A stretch of 64,000 nt of DNA, taken from NCBI RefSeq assembly GCF_963583255.1, contig NC_084816.1, positions 17,843,100 to 17,907,099 of the forward strand, written 5' to 3'. The notes beneath the pieces were generated by a model. It was not told the DNA's origin. It searched no databases and worked only from the letters and a program-made list of their open reading frames with translations. How positions within the stretch are numbered: the stretch's first letter is position 1; each line of letters begins with the position of its first letter. Shown here piece by piece: positions 35,098-46,800 of this stretch. This DNA is from Pyrus communis. Lineage: Eukaryota > Streptophyta > Magnoliopsida > Rosales > Rosaceae. Made by a program: the position numbers and the translations under genes.

Positions 35098-35584
35098 ATT
35101 AAACAACTCAAGGAGGGGGTACGCGCAGGTCTAAATTTAAGAGCACAAAAGGTAAAGAAACCCATTTCTTTTGACATGTTTAGTTTTCTGTTCCCTTAGT
35201 TTTTGTTTTTCTTCTTACGTACTAAATAATAACGCATTGGATGCAAACCACCTAACCTATTCTAGTTTAATTAACCAACTCCTCCTTTCTAGAAACTCCA
35301 ACATAACCAAAAGTGATGCATGCTTATCAAAAAGATTTCTTTCATTACATCGCAAAGATTAATTTAAGCCATTTCGTTTGTTCTTTTTTTTTTATACAAA
35401 TTCATCTACATCCATTTTTACTTATCAATATATATGATGTTAGAAGAAGAAAAAAAATTCACATTGACAATGTTAAAAGAGTCTCTTTTAGTCTATTTTG
35501 TCTTGTTCGGTTAGCAGTTTAGGAGGCTCGAGCCTTATTAAGCGCAGTTACGATAGGTGGCCTATGGGCGTGGGAACATGGACG
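35098..35584. other. Upstream region of the PMEI gene
   Basis: AT-rich. A GGTGGCCTATGGGCGTGGGA stretch near 35558-35583 also occurs inside the Cassandra LTR at about 35950. Confidence 0.5.
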
Positions 35585-35742
35585 TAGACCTGACAATTTC
35601 TTATACGACATGTTAACACGACATGTAAATGACACAAAAATAATGGGGTTTCGGGTCAACACGATAACTAATTGGGTCGTTATTGGGTTACACGATAAGG
35701 ACCCGTTATTAACTGGTCCTTAACAGGTTTACACAAGAGTGA

Positions 35743-36058
35743 TGTAAGATCACACATCACTCAGGGGAGTGATCCTTATATGTATATTCTCATCTCTACC
35801 TAGCACGAGGCCTTTTGGAAGCTCACTGGCTTCGGGTTCCATGGGAACTCCGAAGTTAAGCGAGTAGCACGCGAGTAGCACGCGAGAGCACTCGCATGAT
35901 GGGTGACCCACTGGGAAGTTCCCAGGCCTGCTCCACCACCATAGCACAATAGGTGGCCTATGGGCGTGGGAACATGGTCGTGGCCCAAAGCGGACAATAT
36001 CGTGCTATGGTGGTGGAGCAGGCCCGGGATGTGGTGGAACCTGGGCTGGGATGTGACA
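35743..36058 (+). mobile_element. Cassandra-type solo LTR with 5S rRNA-like segment
   Basis: Starts TGTAAGATCACACATCACTC and ends CTGGGATGTGACA. Between them AACTCCGAAGTTAAGCG and GATGGGTGACCCACTGGGAA match the internal-promoter part of plant 5S rRNA, the hallmark of the Cassandra TRIM family. A GTGA duplication is visible (35739-35742 and 36059-36062). An 11 bp tandem repeat (GAGTAGCACGC) interrupts the 5S-like part. GTGCTATGGTGGTGGAGCAGG and its inverted partner can form a hairpin (about 35923-35946 and 36001-36023). Confidence 0.85.
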
Positions 36059-36114
36059 GTGACATGCGGGTAACCCATTTCGACATGTTAAGAAAAAAGT
36101 TATTTTGATGATTT

Positions 36115-36258
36115 ATTAGCAACCCCACTTAATGTTGAATAAACCCCACAATTTAAATGATTTATATATCTAATATGTAATGACAATTTCGACCTTATAA
36201 GATTTAAAAATAAATAAAATTCTAAATACACCCCAAATCATTTTTTATATGCATATCC

Positions 36259-36316
<58 letters not shown>

Positions 36317-37366
36317 AGATTTCAACTCTCAAAATCACTCTTAACCTCCATTGGTAGAACACGTCCACTCATTCCCTAGGGTCGGGCATGTTGGGATGCC
36401 ATTAACTTACAGAATGCTAGTGGCAGAACACATCCACTTATTCTTCAGAGCCATTGTTGATCTTTACATGCGCTTTCAATTACCATTATTTTTGTGGCAA
36501 CAAATTAATTCTCACCAATCAGAAATTTACTCAAGATTAAGCTCAACTTTCTCCACTAGCAAACTTTGAAAAAACTTTGAAAAGAAAAAGAGCAAAGTTT
36601 GACTACCATGTGTCTACATGTCAGAACAGTTGTGTCTCGTGGTTCAGACAGGCAAATTATGTGCGTCACCTTCAACTGAATTACTAATGCCATATATCTT
36701 CTATAGTTCATACTTCATCCCATTCACCCAAAGAATCTACTTGACAACCCTAAGCCTAACTTGGAATTCACCTTTCTCTATCTAAAACAATTTTAGTTAT
36801 CTAGGAGTATGTTGTTATAGACACGGGGCTTCCCTCTGATCTATCATAGGCAAAAGGGCACATCTATAGGATATATATCCAAGTCAGCTACTTTTAGTAA
36901 CATTGTATCCTCAAACATTGAGAAGTTAATTCTAGTTATGTGGGGCTACCTGAACTTGTGGCCTAAACCTTGTTCAAAATGTGCCGTCACAAGTGGATGA
37001 AAGTTAAAATGTATTGTCATTTTTAGGATACACCTCCTCGCTGATAAATGTTCATTAGTTAGAAAAACGTTGAGCAAATCCTTGTTACGAAACAATAATG
37101 TAAGGAAAAAAGTTGAGCAAATCGATCCTTGTATGACGTGAATGATTTTGTATCAAATGGTACACAGCACAGACAAAAAACGAAGAAAGAAACTATTGTG
37201 AAGAGTATGAGATGTATGTAGAAAATGCGAGGCGTATGTAGAAAATTTAAGGTGTATGTTGATAGTGTGAGGTGTGAGGGTATTATGGGAATACACGTGG
37301 GGTGTATTAAGATAAATTTAATTGAAAAAGCAAATGTGGGGTGTATTAAGTTTGTGGGGTGCTAAT
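36115..37366. mobile_element. TIR element nested in the hAT-like element
   Basis: About 1.25 kb that interrupts sequence continuous in the 26.9 kb copy. Left end ATTAGCAACCCCACTTAATG; inverted right end ATTAGCACCCCACAAACTTA. Both ends carry further CACCCCA-like motifs. It contains a long (AT)n microsatellite (about 36258-36311). No transposase is recognised and the target duplication is not clear. Confidence 0.6.
36258..36311. repeat. (AT)n microsatellite
   Basis: About 26 AT dinucleotides in an uninterrupted run. Confidence 0.9.
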
Positions 37367-38167
37367 ATAATAAGCCTTTTTTTAACTATTGAAAACACTT
37401 ACTATAAAATACAATAGCCATAGAGTATATGTATATATGTATATATGTATATTAATATGTATTAGTGTACTGTTATTCTATATAAATTTAAAATTTTAAT
37501 TTATTTATTTTATAGTATACTATAGGCAAATAGTGAGATTAAAAAATTATAAAACACATTAAACATAAAAATATCAAGTAATTTAAAAATACCAAACACA
37601 TTTTAATGGTTTATGATGTTTGGTTTTTTATGCTTGGTTTATGTGGAAGAGTGTTAATGTGGAAAGCATTAATGAAAACATCGTCAATATAACTCTTGAA
37701 AACAATATCTCAAGCCAAAGTTCCAATACCATCTCCTTGATGATTGATGAAAATTGAAGGGTTTTATTGTTAAAAACGTGCAAGGCTTCTCAACCTTGAA
37801 ACGCAACTCCCTTCATTTTGCATATCTTTAAACATTTGGTATTTTGTAGTAATGTACTAATGTTTTTTCATTAAGCTCTTATTTTGGGGGTATGTAATAC
37901 TTGAAAATCAAATGCTTTGTTTTTTTTTTTTTTTTTTTAATGTTTTGAAGTAATATTTATGTAACAACGTGGTATACATATACTAATTTAGTATTATGTT
38001 TTTCATTTTTTGGGATCAAATTAGGTTTTTCATAAAATAGATTTTCTTTAACGGGTAGCGGGTCGAATCATTTGGGTCATATTACCCGTTTACTTTAACA
38101 GATCTTACACGACACAACCTGTTAAGATATCGGATATGTCACGAAAACGACACGAATGCCAGGTCTA

Positions 38168-40125
38168 AACAATTCACATATAGGTAGCAGTTCATAAGCA
38201 ATTTACGTAGACATATATAATTAAACAGATTAAATAAAATAAAAATGAAATACTCATCTGTTTGGGACGAATAATTTGATCTTCATGGCACTTGATTTGT
38301 ATAAGATTTCAGATTATAAACGTATAAATTCACTGTTCTTAAGATTATATTTTGTCGGAGCTTGGTGTAGCAGGTTATGGTGCCCTACCCTCCAAGGTAC
38401 AAAAACATGATATCCTCATAAGCACACATTCGCAATACTCATGTCAAATGAAGAACTCAATTCTTTCCTTTGACATTGGCAACTATATGTTCAATGACAC
38501 AATAAATAGAGCTATTTATATAGAACAATGTCGGAAAACGCAAGTTCGACAACGTCACAATAGAATTTATAACAAGGATTATTAATGGGAAGGAATGACG
38601 TTTCACAAAGTATAACTCCCACACTTGACTTCAATTATAAAATAAATGGAATGAATTAGCTAGCAACATATTTGGGTGTAAATGAAAATTTTCTGCAGGT
38701 ACACCATCTTCTATTGATATAAATGAAAATACAAGGTAAGGCAATGATGACGAAAAGAAACGTGTGAAAAGAAAAGAAACAATAATCATAAAAGGAGGGA
38801 TTGCAATGCAGGATCCATTCGATATTAATTAGTCTGACCTTATAGTGTTTCATTCATTAGTATTTAATATCACTTTGAATCTCATGTTTTTTGGGTTACA
38901 AGACGAGGGCATGTATCTAAAGTGAGAATACTTCACAATTATGAAGCCTTATGTTCCACACTCATTCACAACCTCCTCATTTTGCTGCTTCTATATCACA
39001 ACCCCAAGCACAACGTACTCAAGTTGCTGCTTCTTCATCACAGGTTCAGCCTCACTCAGTCACTACAAATGACAATAGGCGTAGGTAAAAGGCTCCAGTC
39101 AAACGAGGAAGGCCATGGAAAGTGTAGTTGATCAGAAAGTGTGATCTGTGTTTTGAATAGAGCATTGATGATCTTGTTTTGTTAACTAAAACCTTATTTT
39201 GCTTGCGTTTGGTTGAGTGGAATTGCTCTTGTTCATTATTTGTCAAAGAGAAAAAAAAAATATGGTAATACCTGCTCCAAGAAAAAGAGTAATTTCGCTG
39301 TTCTTGAAGGCAATCACGCCATATGCTAATTCTCATACCAGGGCATGTGATGTGTGGATTGAAAAGAAGGGAAAAATAAAATGAAAGATAGGAGTTGGTG
39401 GGTAGAAAGACAGGGGAAGTTTTGTTTTTATTTTATTTTTCAGTTTTTCAATTACTTTTAAGAGTGAAACAACTTATCTACCCTTATATATTGTGCTTCT
39501 TCCATTTACTCAATTGGGATGGAATATATGAAAAACTGAAATTGGCTAAAAAGAATTAGTTTGAATTCTTAGTTTTCCAATAGAAAAGTTTAGAGGAAAA
39601 ATTAAAAGCTAAGTGAAAGTTCAAAAATCGACAATTTACTCGATTAAATAAACCAAAAGAACAAGAGCCAGAGGCATCAATGACAGTGTTCCCAATGAAG
39701 ATGATTGAACCATTAAGCCACATGACCGATTGGTCTAGATCACAAAGCCGCCAGTTACTTGGAGGAGGTCTTATGCTGGACTCACGCAAATGATGTTTAT
39801 CAAAATTAAAATATTCATTAAGCAATTATAAAAATAGGGGCTAACGACCATCACGTAAACAAATATTATGTTTATACGACTCCAGCAAATGTTACCAAAA
39901 ACTGGTTCTGCAAAAACTGCAGTGCAGCTCACGTTGCGCTATCTCTGAATTAAATATATCAAATTTAATATAAACAACTAGGAATAAACAAAGTTGATGC
40001 CTGCATCTTAACAAACTGAGAGGGAAAAAATATTGCTAAGTCTTTGGATAATAATTTCTAAATTGTCTTGTTGTTTTTTTTGATACATGACTTGAAAATT
40101 TTGAGGAGTTTTGGATCATAGATCG
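38168..40125. other. Intergenic region upstream of the GT61 gene
   Basis: No gene is recognised. Near 38960-39125 a short plus-strand reading (SSSQVQPHSVTTNDNRRR, then KAPVKRGRPW after a stop) resembles the AT-hook-like tail of MULE transposases, but it is too short to assign. Confidence 0.4.
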
Positions 40126-41791
40126 ATGATGGCGAAGGACTCAAAAACTGGGGTGGTTGGTTCAACAATTTCAATGATTTTCTTGCTTACAATTGGTTTG
40201 CTTTATGCTGCATTCACCCCCAATATTAATCCCTTTGAAACATGTAAGTTTTCTTAATTTTCGATTTAGTTTAGTCACATTTCGTTAATTAAGCGAAGGT
40301 AATGGTTGTGATTAAGATTATCCTTGTTTCACTGTAGCCATGATTTCACTAATTTTTGAGTTTTGAAATTGAAGGGATGCACGCCAGAAAAGATGATAAA
40401 GTCATTGGAGTGGAAGAGCCTCTCAATTCTCTCTTCAGAAGACTAGTTAGAGGTTTCTTTTTCGTTCATTCCATTTTGATTATGTACTTATTTTTTCATG
40501 AATCGGACGCAAAACATGGGGTGCTGAATTAAAATGTTTTTAACCACTTGAGCTACCATTATGGCTGACCCAATTCGAGATTTCTTGTTTTGATTGCGTA
40601 AGTAATATGAAATTATGAACTGCAGGGGTAGATCGAATTCAACTCGAAACCACCGGGTTTTCTTGCCACTCCGACGTTCACTCGGAAGTGTGCGTGGCTA
40701 ATAGACCAATTATAGTTGACAAGAATGCTTTAACAGTTTATGTACCTTCAAATGAAGCCCAAGTTGAATACAAGGTTCAGCCATATGCAAGGAAAGAGGA
40801 TGGGACTGCAATGAAGGCTGTCACACCAGTGCAAATACTACATGGAAACATTAGTACTCCTCCGGCTTGCAATTTTTCTTACAACATCCCAGCTATGATA
40901 TTCTCTTCTGGTGGCTTCACCGGAAACCTATTTCACGAATTCAATGAGATCATCATCCCCTTGTTCATCATGTCACGCCGCTTTCGATCCCAGCTTCAGT
41001 TTGTCATAACTGATTTTAAGCCATGGTGGGTTAGCAAGTACGAACGAATTCTATCATCGTTGTCCAGTTATGATGTGATAAATTCGGTTGAAAATGGAAG
41101 TGCTCACTGCTATCCTGGAGCTGTCATAGGCCTTAAGTTTCATGACAACTTAGCGCTAAATTCTTCCGACATTCCAGGAGGGTACTCCATGTTTGACTTC
41201 AAGCAGTTCCTAAGAGAATCATACATGCTGAAAATGAAGGATGTCTCAAATCAGATGGGGGAAAAACCAGTGCTAGTTCTTATATCTCGTCGCAAAACAA
41301 GGAAGTTTTTGAATGAAGATAAGATGGTGGAAATGATGGAAGAATTAGGCTTTCAGGTTATCGCTGCAACGCCTAACCAGACATCTAACTTGGACACATT
41401 TTCGGGCTTAGTGAACTCTTGTAGCGTCATGGTTGGGGCTCACGGTGCTGGCCTTACAAATGCACTGTTCTTGCCAGCTGGGGCAGTGTTGGTGCAAGTG
41501 GTACCGCTGGGCCTAGATTGGCCATCAGCTAACTATTATGGTGGACCGGCGAGTGAAATGGGGCTAAATTACTTGGAATACAAGATTAAACCAGAGGAGA
41601 GTTCACTGATTGATGACTATGGTCCAGATCACCCGGTCATCACGGATCCCATGTCTATTTCCTTGAAGGGCTATCGGGCTTTTAGGGCTGTGTACGTTGA
41701 TGGACAAAATCTGAAGGTTAACATGGTGAGGTTCCGAGAAACCCTCGCTGAAGCTCTAAAACTTGTTGGAGGCTCCACTCCTTCAAATTAA
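40126..41791 (+). CDS. GT61 family glycosyltransferase (xylosyl/arabinosyltransferase-like)
   Basis: Three exons: 40126-40243, 40375-40452 and 40626-41791, with GT-AG introns. The joined frame is 1362 bp and gives 453 residues. The N-terminus has a short cytoplasmic tail and one membrane anchor (STISMIFLLTIGLLYAAF, residues about 13-30), as expected of a Golgi type II protein. The catalytic region is GT61 (DUF563): FSSGGFTGNLFHEFNEIIIP, LVLISRRKTRKFLNED and the signature VGAHGAGLTNALFLPAGAV near residue 335. Plant GT61 enzymes add xylose or arabinose to xylan or xylose to N-glycans; the donor and acceptor cannot be told from sequence. The start is the first of two adjacent ATGs. The gene looks intact. 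Confidence 0.88.
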
Positions 41792-42159
41792 AGAACCAAA
41801 CATTGTAGTACTTGGTAGAATTCAACTGTTTGCAAATATGTATCAAATGTTGATAGCCATTTATTGTAAGTAGCTTCCTGTCAGGCTCAAGTTCTAAGCA
41901 ATCATAATTGGGCATGAAAACACAATAATTTCCTACAATTGATTGAAGGAGCCTCCAGCATTCTCTGATTTCATTCCCATGACATAAATAAATGCCTATC
42001 ATCTAAAAACAAAAATTGCATATCAAAATGCTAAGTTGATAAAAAACTTTGCACTAATAATATTTGTAGGTCGAAGTTCACATAGGCAAAAAATTACTCC
42101 TCAAGAAATAAATCCACTAGCACCTTAAATTTGGAAGTGGTGCTACAATCAAGCAACAT
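41792..42159. other. 3' flank of the GT61 gene
   Basis: Presumed 3' UTR and AT-rich spacer. No other feature seen. Confidence 0.5.
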
Positions 42160-43165
42160 GTTTTTACATTTTCAATCATGTTCATGCATGAATTTTCTAT
42201 CTCATCTCATAACTTCATTCATGATCACACACAAATGAAATCATGTGATTAGCGCAACTTGATGCCCTAAACACCCACTATCATGTGTTCATGACATAAG
42301 ACATGAAGCGCAAGAAGGACCAATTAACAACACAAGAAAAGAGAGTGATGAATTCATCACCATCATTTCTCCTTCTCAGCCTATCCTGCCACCCTTATCT
42401 TAAAACTCCAGTACTATACCATCACCATCACCCTTGGAATGCCTGCCTTCATAGGGAGTGATAGAGATCCTGTATTTCTGAGTGCATTTTGGAAGGAGTT
42501 CTTCAAACTCCAAGGTTCTAAACTTTGTTTAAGCTCTGGTTATCACCCCCAAACTGATGGGCAGACTGAGGTGCTCAATAGGTGCTTAGAAACCTATTTG
42601 AGGTGTTTTACCAGTGCTCACCCTAGGAAGTGGTGGCATTGGCTTACATGGGCTGAGTGGAGTAACAATCGAGCAACATGTTTTTACATTTTCAATCATG
42701 TTCCAGCATGATTTTTCTATCTTGTCTCATAACTTCATTCATGATCACACACGAATGAAATCATGTGATTAGCGCGACTTGATGCCCTAATCACCCACCA
42801 TCATGTGCTCATGACATAGGATCTGAAGCGCAAGAAAGACCAATTAACAACACAAGAAAAGAGAAGGATAAATTGATCACTATCATTTCTCCTTCTTCTC
42901 CACCTATCCCGCCACCCTCATCTTCAAACACCAGTACTATACCATCACCATCACCCTCCCCACCATCAACACAACCACCCCCACCCCCTCCTTCTCTTCC
43001 CCCAACTTCTATTCATCTTGTGCAGACTAGATCCAAATCTGGGATCTTTAAACCCAAAGTTTTCTCAGCCACTAAACATCCCTACCCTCTCATCTTTCTC
43101 TCGATTATATACCTTCTACCTATATTCAAGCCTCTCGATTATATACCTTCTACCTATATCTAGTT
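42160..43165 (+). mobile_element. Chimeric retrotransposon fragments: copia linker duplicated around a gypsy integrase piece
   Basis: A ~275 bp segment at about 42160-42436 recurs at about 42672-42960 (landmarks GCAACATGTTTTTACATTTT and GAAGCGCAAGAA), followed in the second copy by the copia linker reading HLVQTRSKSGIFKPKVFS. Between the two copies, 42439-42671 encodes a Ty3/gypsy integrase core fragment ([20 protein letters not shown], then [20 protein letters not shown]). Different families are thus fused. No LTRs were found nearby. Confidence 0.7.
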
Positions 43166-43641
43166 TTTTCTTAATTCTATGCTACCCATAAAAATATCTC
43201 CTTATCATGGGTTGCGAAATCTGGTACAGCACATGAACATATAACATGATTAACATTCAATCCATGACCAACAATCTTATTCAGTAATGAACATCAAACA
43301 AGGCCATACAAACAAGCTCTTCAAATTCCAAGAGGAATCAAAAGTGGCCTGCAAACGTGGAAATCAACGGAAATCAAGCGAAAGGCTACCCGATAACTAA
43401 TTGAGAGCCCCTATTATACTCCATAAGGCTATTCTTTGTTATATGAAAGTATTCCAGCCAAGTTTCAACCAAAAAAAAAGTATTCCAGACAAGAACCGAC
43501 CACAGCAAAGAAAATAACCAACAGAATTATTCCTGTGAAACAAAAAACAAGCAGCCTTATCACCCAACGAATCATTACCCAAAGTTTGTAGAGTACTGAG
43601 GGAAAATAGCCACCCTTAATTTTAGCTGCTTCTGGAAAATC
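43166..43641. other. Spacer downstream of RTL2-like gene A
   Basis: AT-rich. At about 43602-43634 it holds a copy of the last coding bases of the neighbouring gene (see the MITE entry). No gene recognised. Confidence 0.5.
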
Positions 43642-43852
43642 AGGCCCTTTAAGGGAAGGAATTCCTATTTTTCAAAAAAAAATAGGAGCACCCTCTTGAC
43701 CATTATATTTGACTTTAACGAAATTTTATAACTGAGATTAAATCATAGGCCACAGAATTTCAACCACAGGATTTCATTAAAGCCAAATATAATGGTTAAG
43801 AGGATGTCCTTATTTTTTTCGAAAAATAGGAATCCCTTCCCTTAAAAGGCTT
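43642..43852. mobile_element. MITE at the stop codon of RTL2-like gene A
   Basis: About 210 bp with inverted ends: AGGCCCTTTAAGGGAAGGAA at the left and, inverted at the right, AAGCCTTTTAAGGGAAGGGA. Further inside, ACCATTATATTTGACTTTAA pairs with its inverse. On both sides lies a direct copy of a ~33 bp phrase (AAAATAGCCACCCTTAATTT..., at about 43602 and 43858) that belongs to the gene's last codons, so the insertion was accompanied by a duplication of host sequence. Confidence 0.75.
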
Positions 43853-46800
43853 CCTCTGGAAAATAGCCACCCTTAATTTTAGTTGCTTCTTTAGTGTTCA
43901 TCATAATGATCATCAAGGAAGCCGCAGAATTCTCCGCATCTCGTTTTCTTGGCTTTTCATCTCCTCTCTTATATAGCACACCATCTAAAGTTTCAATTTC
44001 AACTGATGATACAAATCTCTTCTCATGCACAGGACCAAATTCTTTCTCAATTCTACAGTAGAAAAGGTATTTGGATTATTTATAAATATTATTGACAACA
44101 TAATTCTAAAGGTAAATTACATATTGCACCCTCAAGTTTGAATGCAATTACAACTTCTTACAACATCTTTAAAACATTTCAATTTCATACATTTACTATT
44201 ATTTCATTTCAATTCTGTACAACTCAATTTCTGTTAATTTTTCTATTATCTGCTTACGTGGTCTCACGGGCCCATTATACTTGTGCTACGTGGATTAAAA
44301 ATTAATAAAATAACTTTTACTTATAGAAAGTGCCCACTCTCTCCTTCTCCACCCCACCATTTCCTTACTGTCTCTTCTTCTCTTGGCCTCCGCCCACCCC
44401 TCACTATTCTCTCTCTTCTTCTCTGGGAGCCACTCGACTCCCTCGCTTCCCTTGACCAGCTCTGCCTCTTACGATTTGCACCGGCATGGTGGTGCTTTGT
44501 CTTTCTTCTTCCTCCCTTTCTATTTGCGCTGCTCCCATCTCAGAGTCTCCACCTTGCTAGCACTAAGCACTACTCCATTGCAACCCACCCATTTGCAAAC
44601 CCAAAACAACCAAAAATGCTGGAAAATCCATGAATTTCAAAGAATTGAAGCAAAGATTGAAAAGTGGCTCAACTCACAAAAATCCATCGCGACCCACCAA
44701 ACTATAAGAACCCAGATCCACACCACCCAAGGAAAACCCACAGGTTATGCAGGAACCCAGAAGACGGGACAAACTCCACTGCGTTCGACCACTACATGAC
44801 AGAAGCCGGAGGCAGAGATGGAGGCTTCAACAAGGGATCTGATTGAGATTTGTTATTTCTCTTTAAGGCGGCTCCGAATTTCCTGCGGATCCGCTTCGAT
44901 TTACCGTACAAGCCGATGAAATCGACAAGGAAGAGTCCGCTGCGAAGAGGCTTGATGGCAGGGGAGCGACCATTACTGGAGTATTGAACAAGCTTCGAAA
45001 TCGGCGTCACTGACCGTAACGCTATTGTTGGAAGTCACAGAAAGCACAGCAAGAGAAAGCGTGGGGTGGGGGTTGAGTTAGAGAGAGAAGGAGAGGTGTG
45101 TGGCAGCGGGGAGGGAGATAGAGGTGTGGCTGGGTGAAGATTACGACTAGGGTTGAAGGGGGAGGAGCTGACGGAGAGGCTGAAGATAAGTGTAGAAGGG
45201 TGGACCCACTATTATTTGAAATCAAATTATATTTTAATTTATTTTCCTTTTTATGTTAACATTTCTAAGTAAAATTATTCTTTTATTAATTTTTAATCCA
45301 CATGGCACAAGTATAATGGGCCCGTGAGATCCACCTAAGCAGATAACGGAAAAATTAACAGAAATTGAGACAGTTGTACGAAATTGAAATGAAATAATAG
45401 CAAATGTATGAAATTGAAATGTTTTAAAGATGTTGTAAAAGTTGTAATTGTACCCAAACTTGAGAGTGCAAAATGTAATTTACCCTAATTCTAAAAGGGA
45501 AGTGTTATTTGTATTCCAAAAATCTCATTTCACACTCCTCACAAATGTATTTTTGTTTTTTAATATAAAAAGTTTGGAGTGTAGAATGAGATTTTTGGAG
45601 TGCTAATAACAATTCCCTTCTAAAAACACAATTTTTTTTTTGTTTTTGAATATGTTCATACCTGTAAGTTGGTTTACCGATGCTCTTCTTCTCACAAAGC
45701 TCCTTCAAAATCTTTTTAGGTTCATTTTCAGCAACAACTTCAAACGACCCATAGCTTGTGCCGAATTTGGACAACTTAGATAGGGCTTCTCTTGCAGCAT
45801 GACGCTTGGCAATTGAAATATTTTTTCCAATAGCCGAGGCAATGCAGTTTCCATCAACATACACATTACAAATACTTATATTTTTATCATAATTTCTCGC
45901 CTTCTCGATCTCAAAGCGCTTTCCATGCTTTTGGCAAAACTTAAACAAATTTGACACAGGGTGATCCAGCAAGTCTTCGAGAGTAACCATAGGCTCCAAG
46001 ACATGCTTAAATGTCTACAAATGTACCACAGCAGATAACACAAAAACCACTAGTTAAAGTTCAAACCAACTTACAAACCCTAATTACAAACTCAATAAGG
46101 TTTCCATAATTGTCATATAAAATGAAACAAGCTATAATGAAATACGCACCTTCCATAGTTTGTCCAGATCATAGTTCAAGTCAATGTATATGGCAGCTGC
46201 CACTGCTTCCACAATATCTGCAAGAGGATGATTGGGCTGCATAGTCCCACCATATAAAAGATCCGTCTCATCTTCTTCATTCGAAACCGCTTTGGCAAAC
46301 TCCCCAACCTAAAACTTAAATCAAAATATTGCTCATAAAACTAAGAGTAAAAGTACCATTACTTAACGACAAATGATTTATACAAATTTCAAAAAGGGAA
46401 ACTTACATCAAAAGAGGTAAATATATACAAGGCTAGAGACACCAGCTTTTAAAATACTAACTATTGTGACAGCGTTTAGAAATAAGAAAGAAAGTTTCAC
46501 ACTAGTTAATTAATTGGTAACCAAAAGTGCATGTAATATGCTAATGTCTCTAGCTAATTATATATGAGTATACCTTTTGGAATTGGATTTTTTTTTCAAC
46601 TAAAACCAACCATGATAAATTTTTCTAATAATAACTAAATGATTAGGCTCTAACTAAGCAACAACCAAACTTAATTACACCTAATATGATTGACTTTGTG
46701 TCTATTATAGGAATGTCAACGATTCAGTTTGGGGATAGAAATGTTATATCCATCTCCATAACCACGAAAATTAACCATATCCATAACCGCCAATTAACCA

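Larger units (their letters stand above)
35585..38167. mobile_element. hAT-like non-autonomous element with two nested insertions
   Basis: Ends TAGACCTGACAATT and, inverted, TAGACCTGGCATTC. Just inside lie runs of CGGGTCAACACGATAAC, GGACCCGTTA, GGGTAACCC and, at the right, ACGGGTAGCGGGTC, the sub-terminal repeats common in plant hAT elements. The body aligns with 26885-27638. It is interrupted by a Cassandra LTR (35743-36058) and by another TIR element (36115-37366). No clear 8 bp target duplication is left (CATGGACG against AACAATTC), so one flank has been rearranged. Confidence 0.65.

Noticed and set aside
35820..35945. Free-standing 5S rRNA gene
   Set aside because: The 5S-like match lies inside Cassandra LTR ends, has an internal 11 bp duplication, and lacks the true 5S gene ends and T-stretch terminator.
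44283..44799. Overlapping plus-strand frames (116 and 138 residues) as a gene
   Set aside because: They are inside the Pack-MULE, arise from pyrimidine-rich sequence and show no domain or conserved start; possibly a second captured leader but not supportable.
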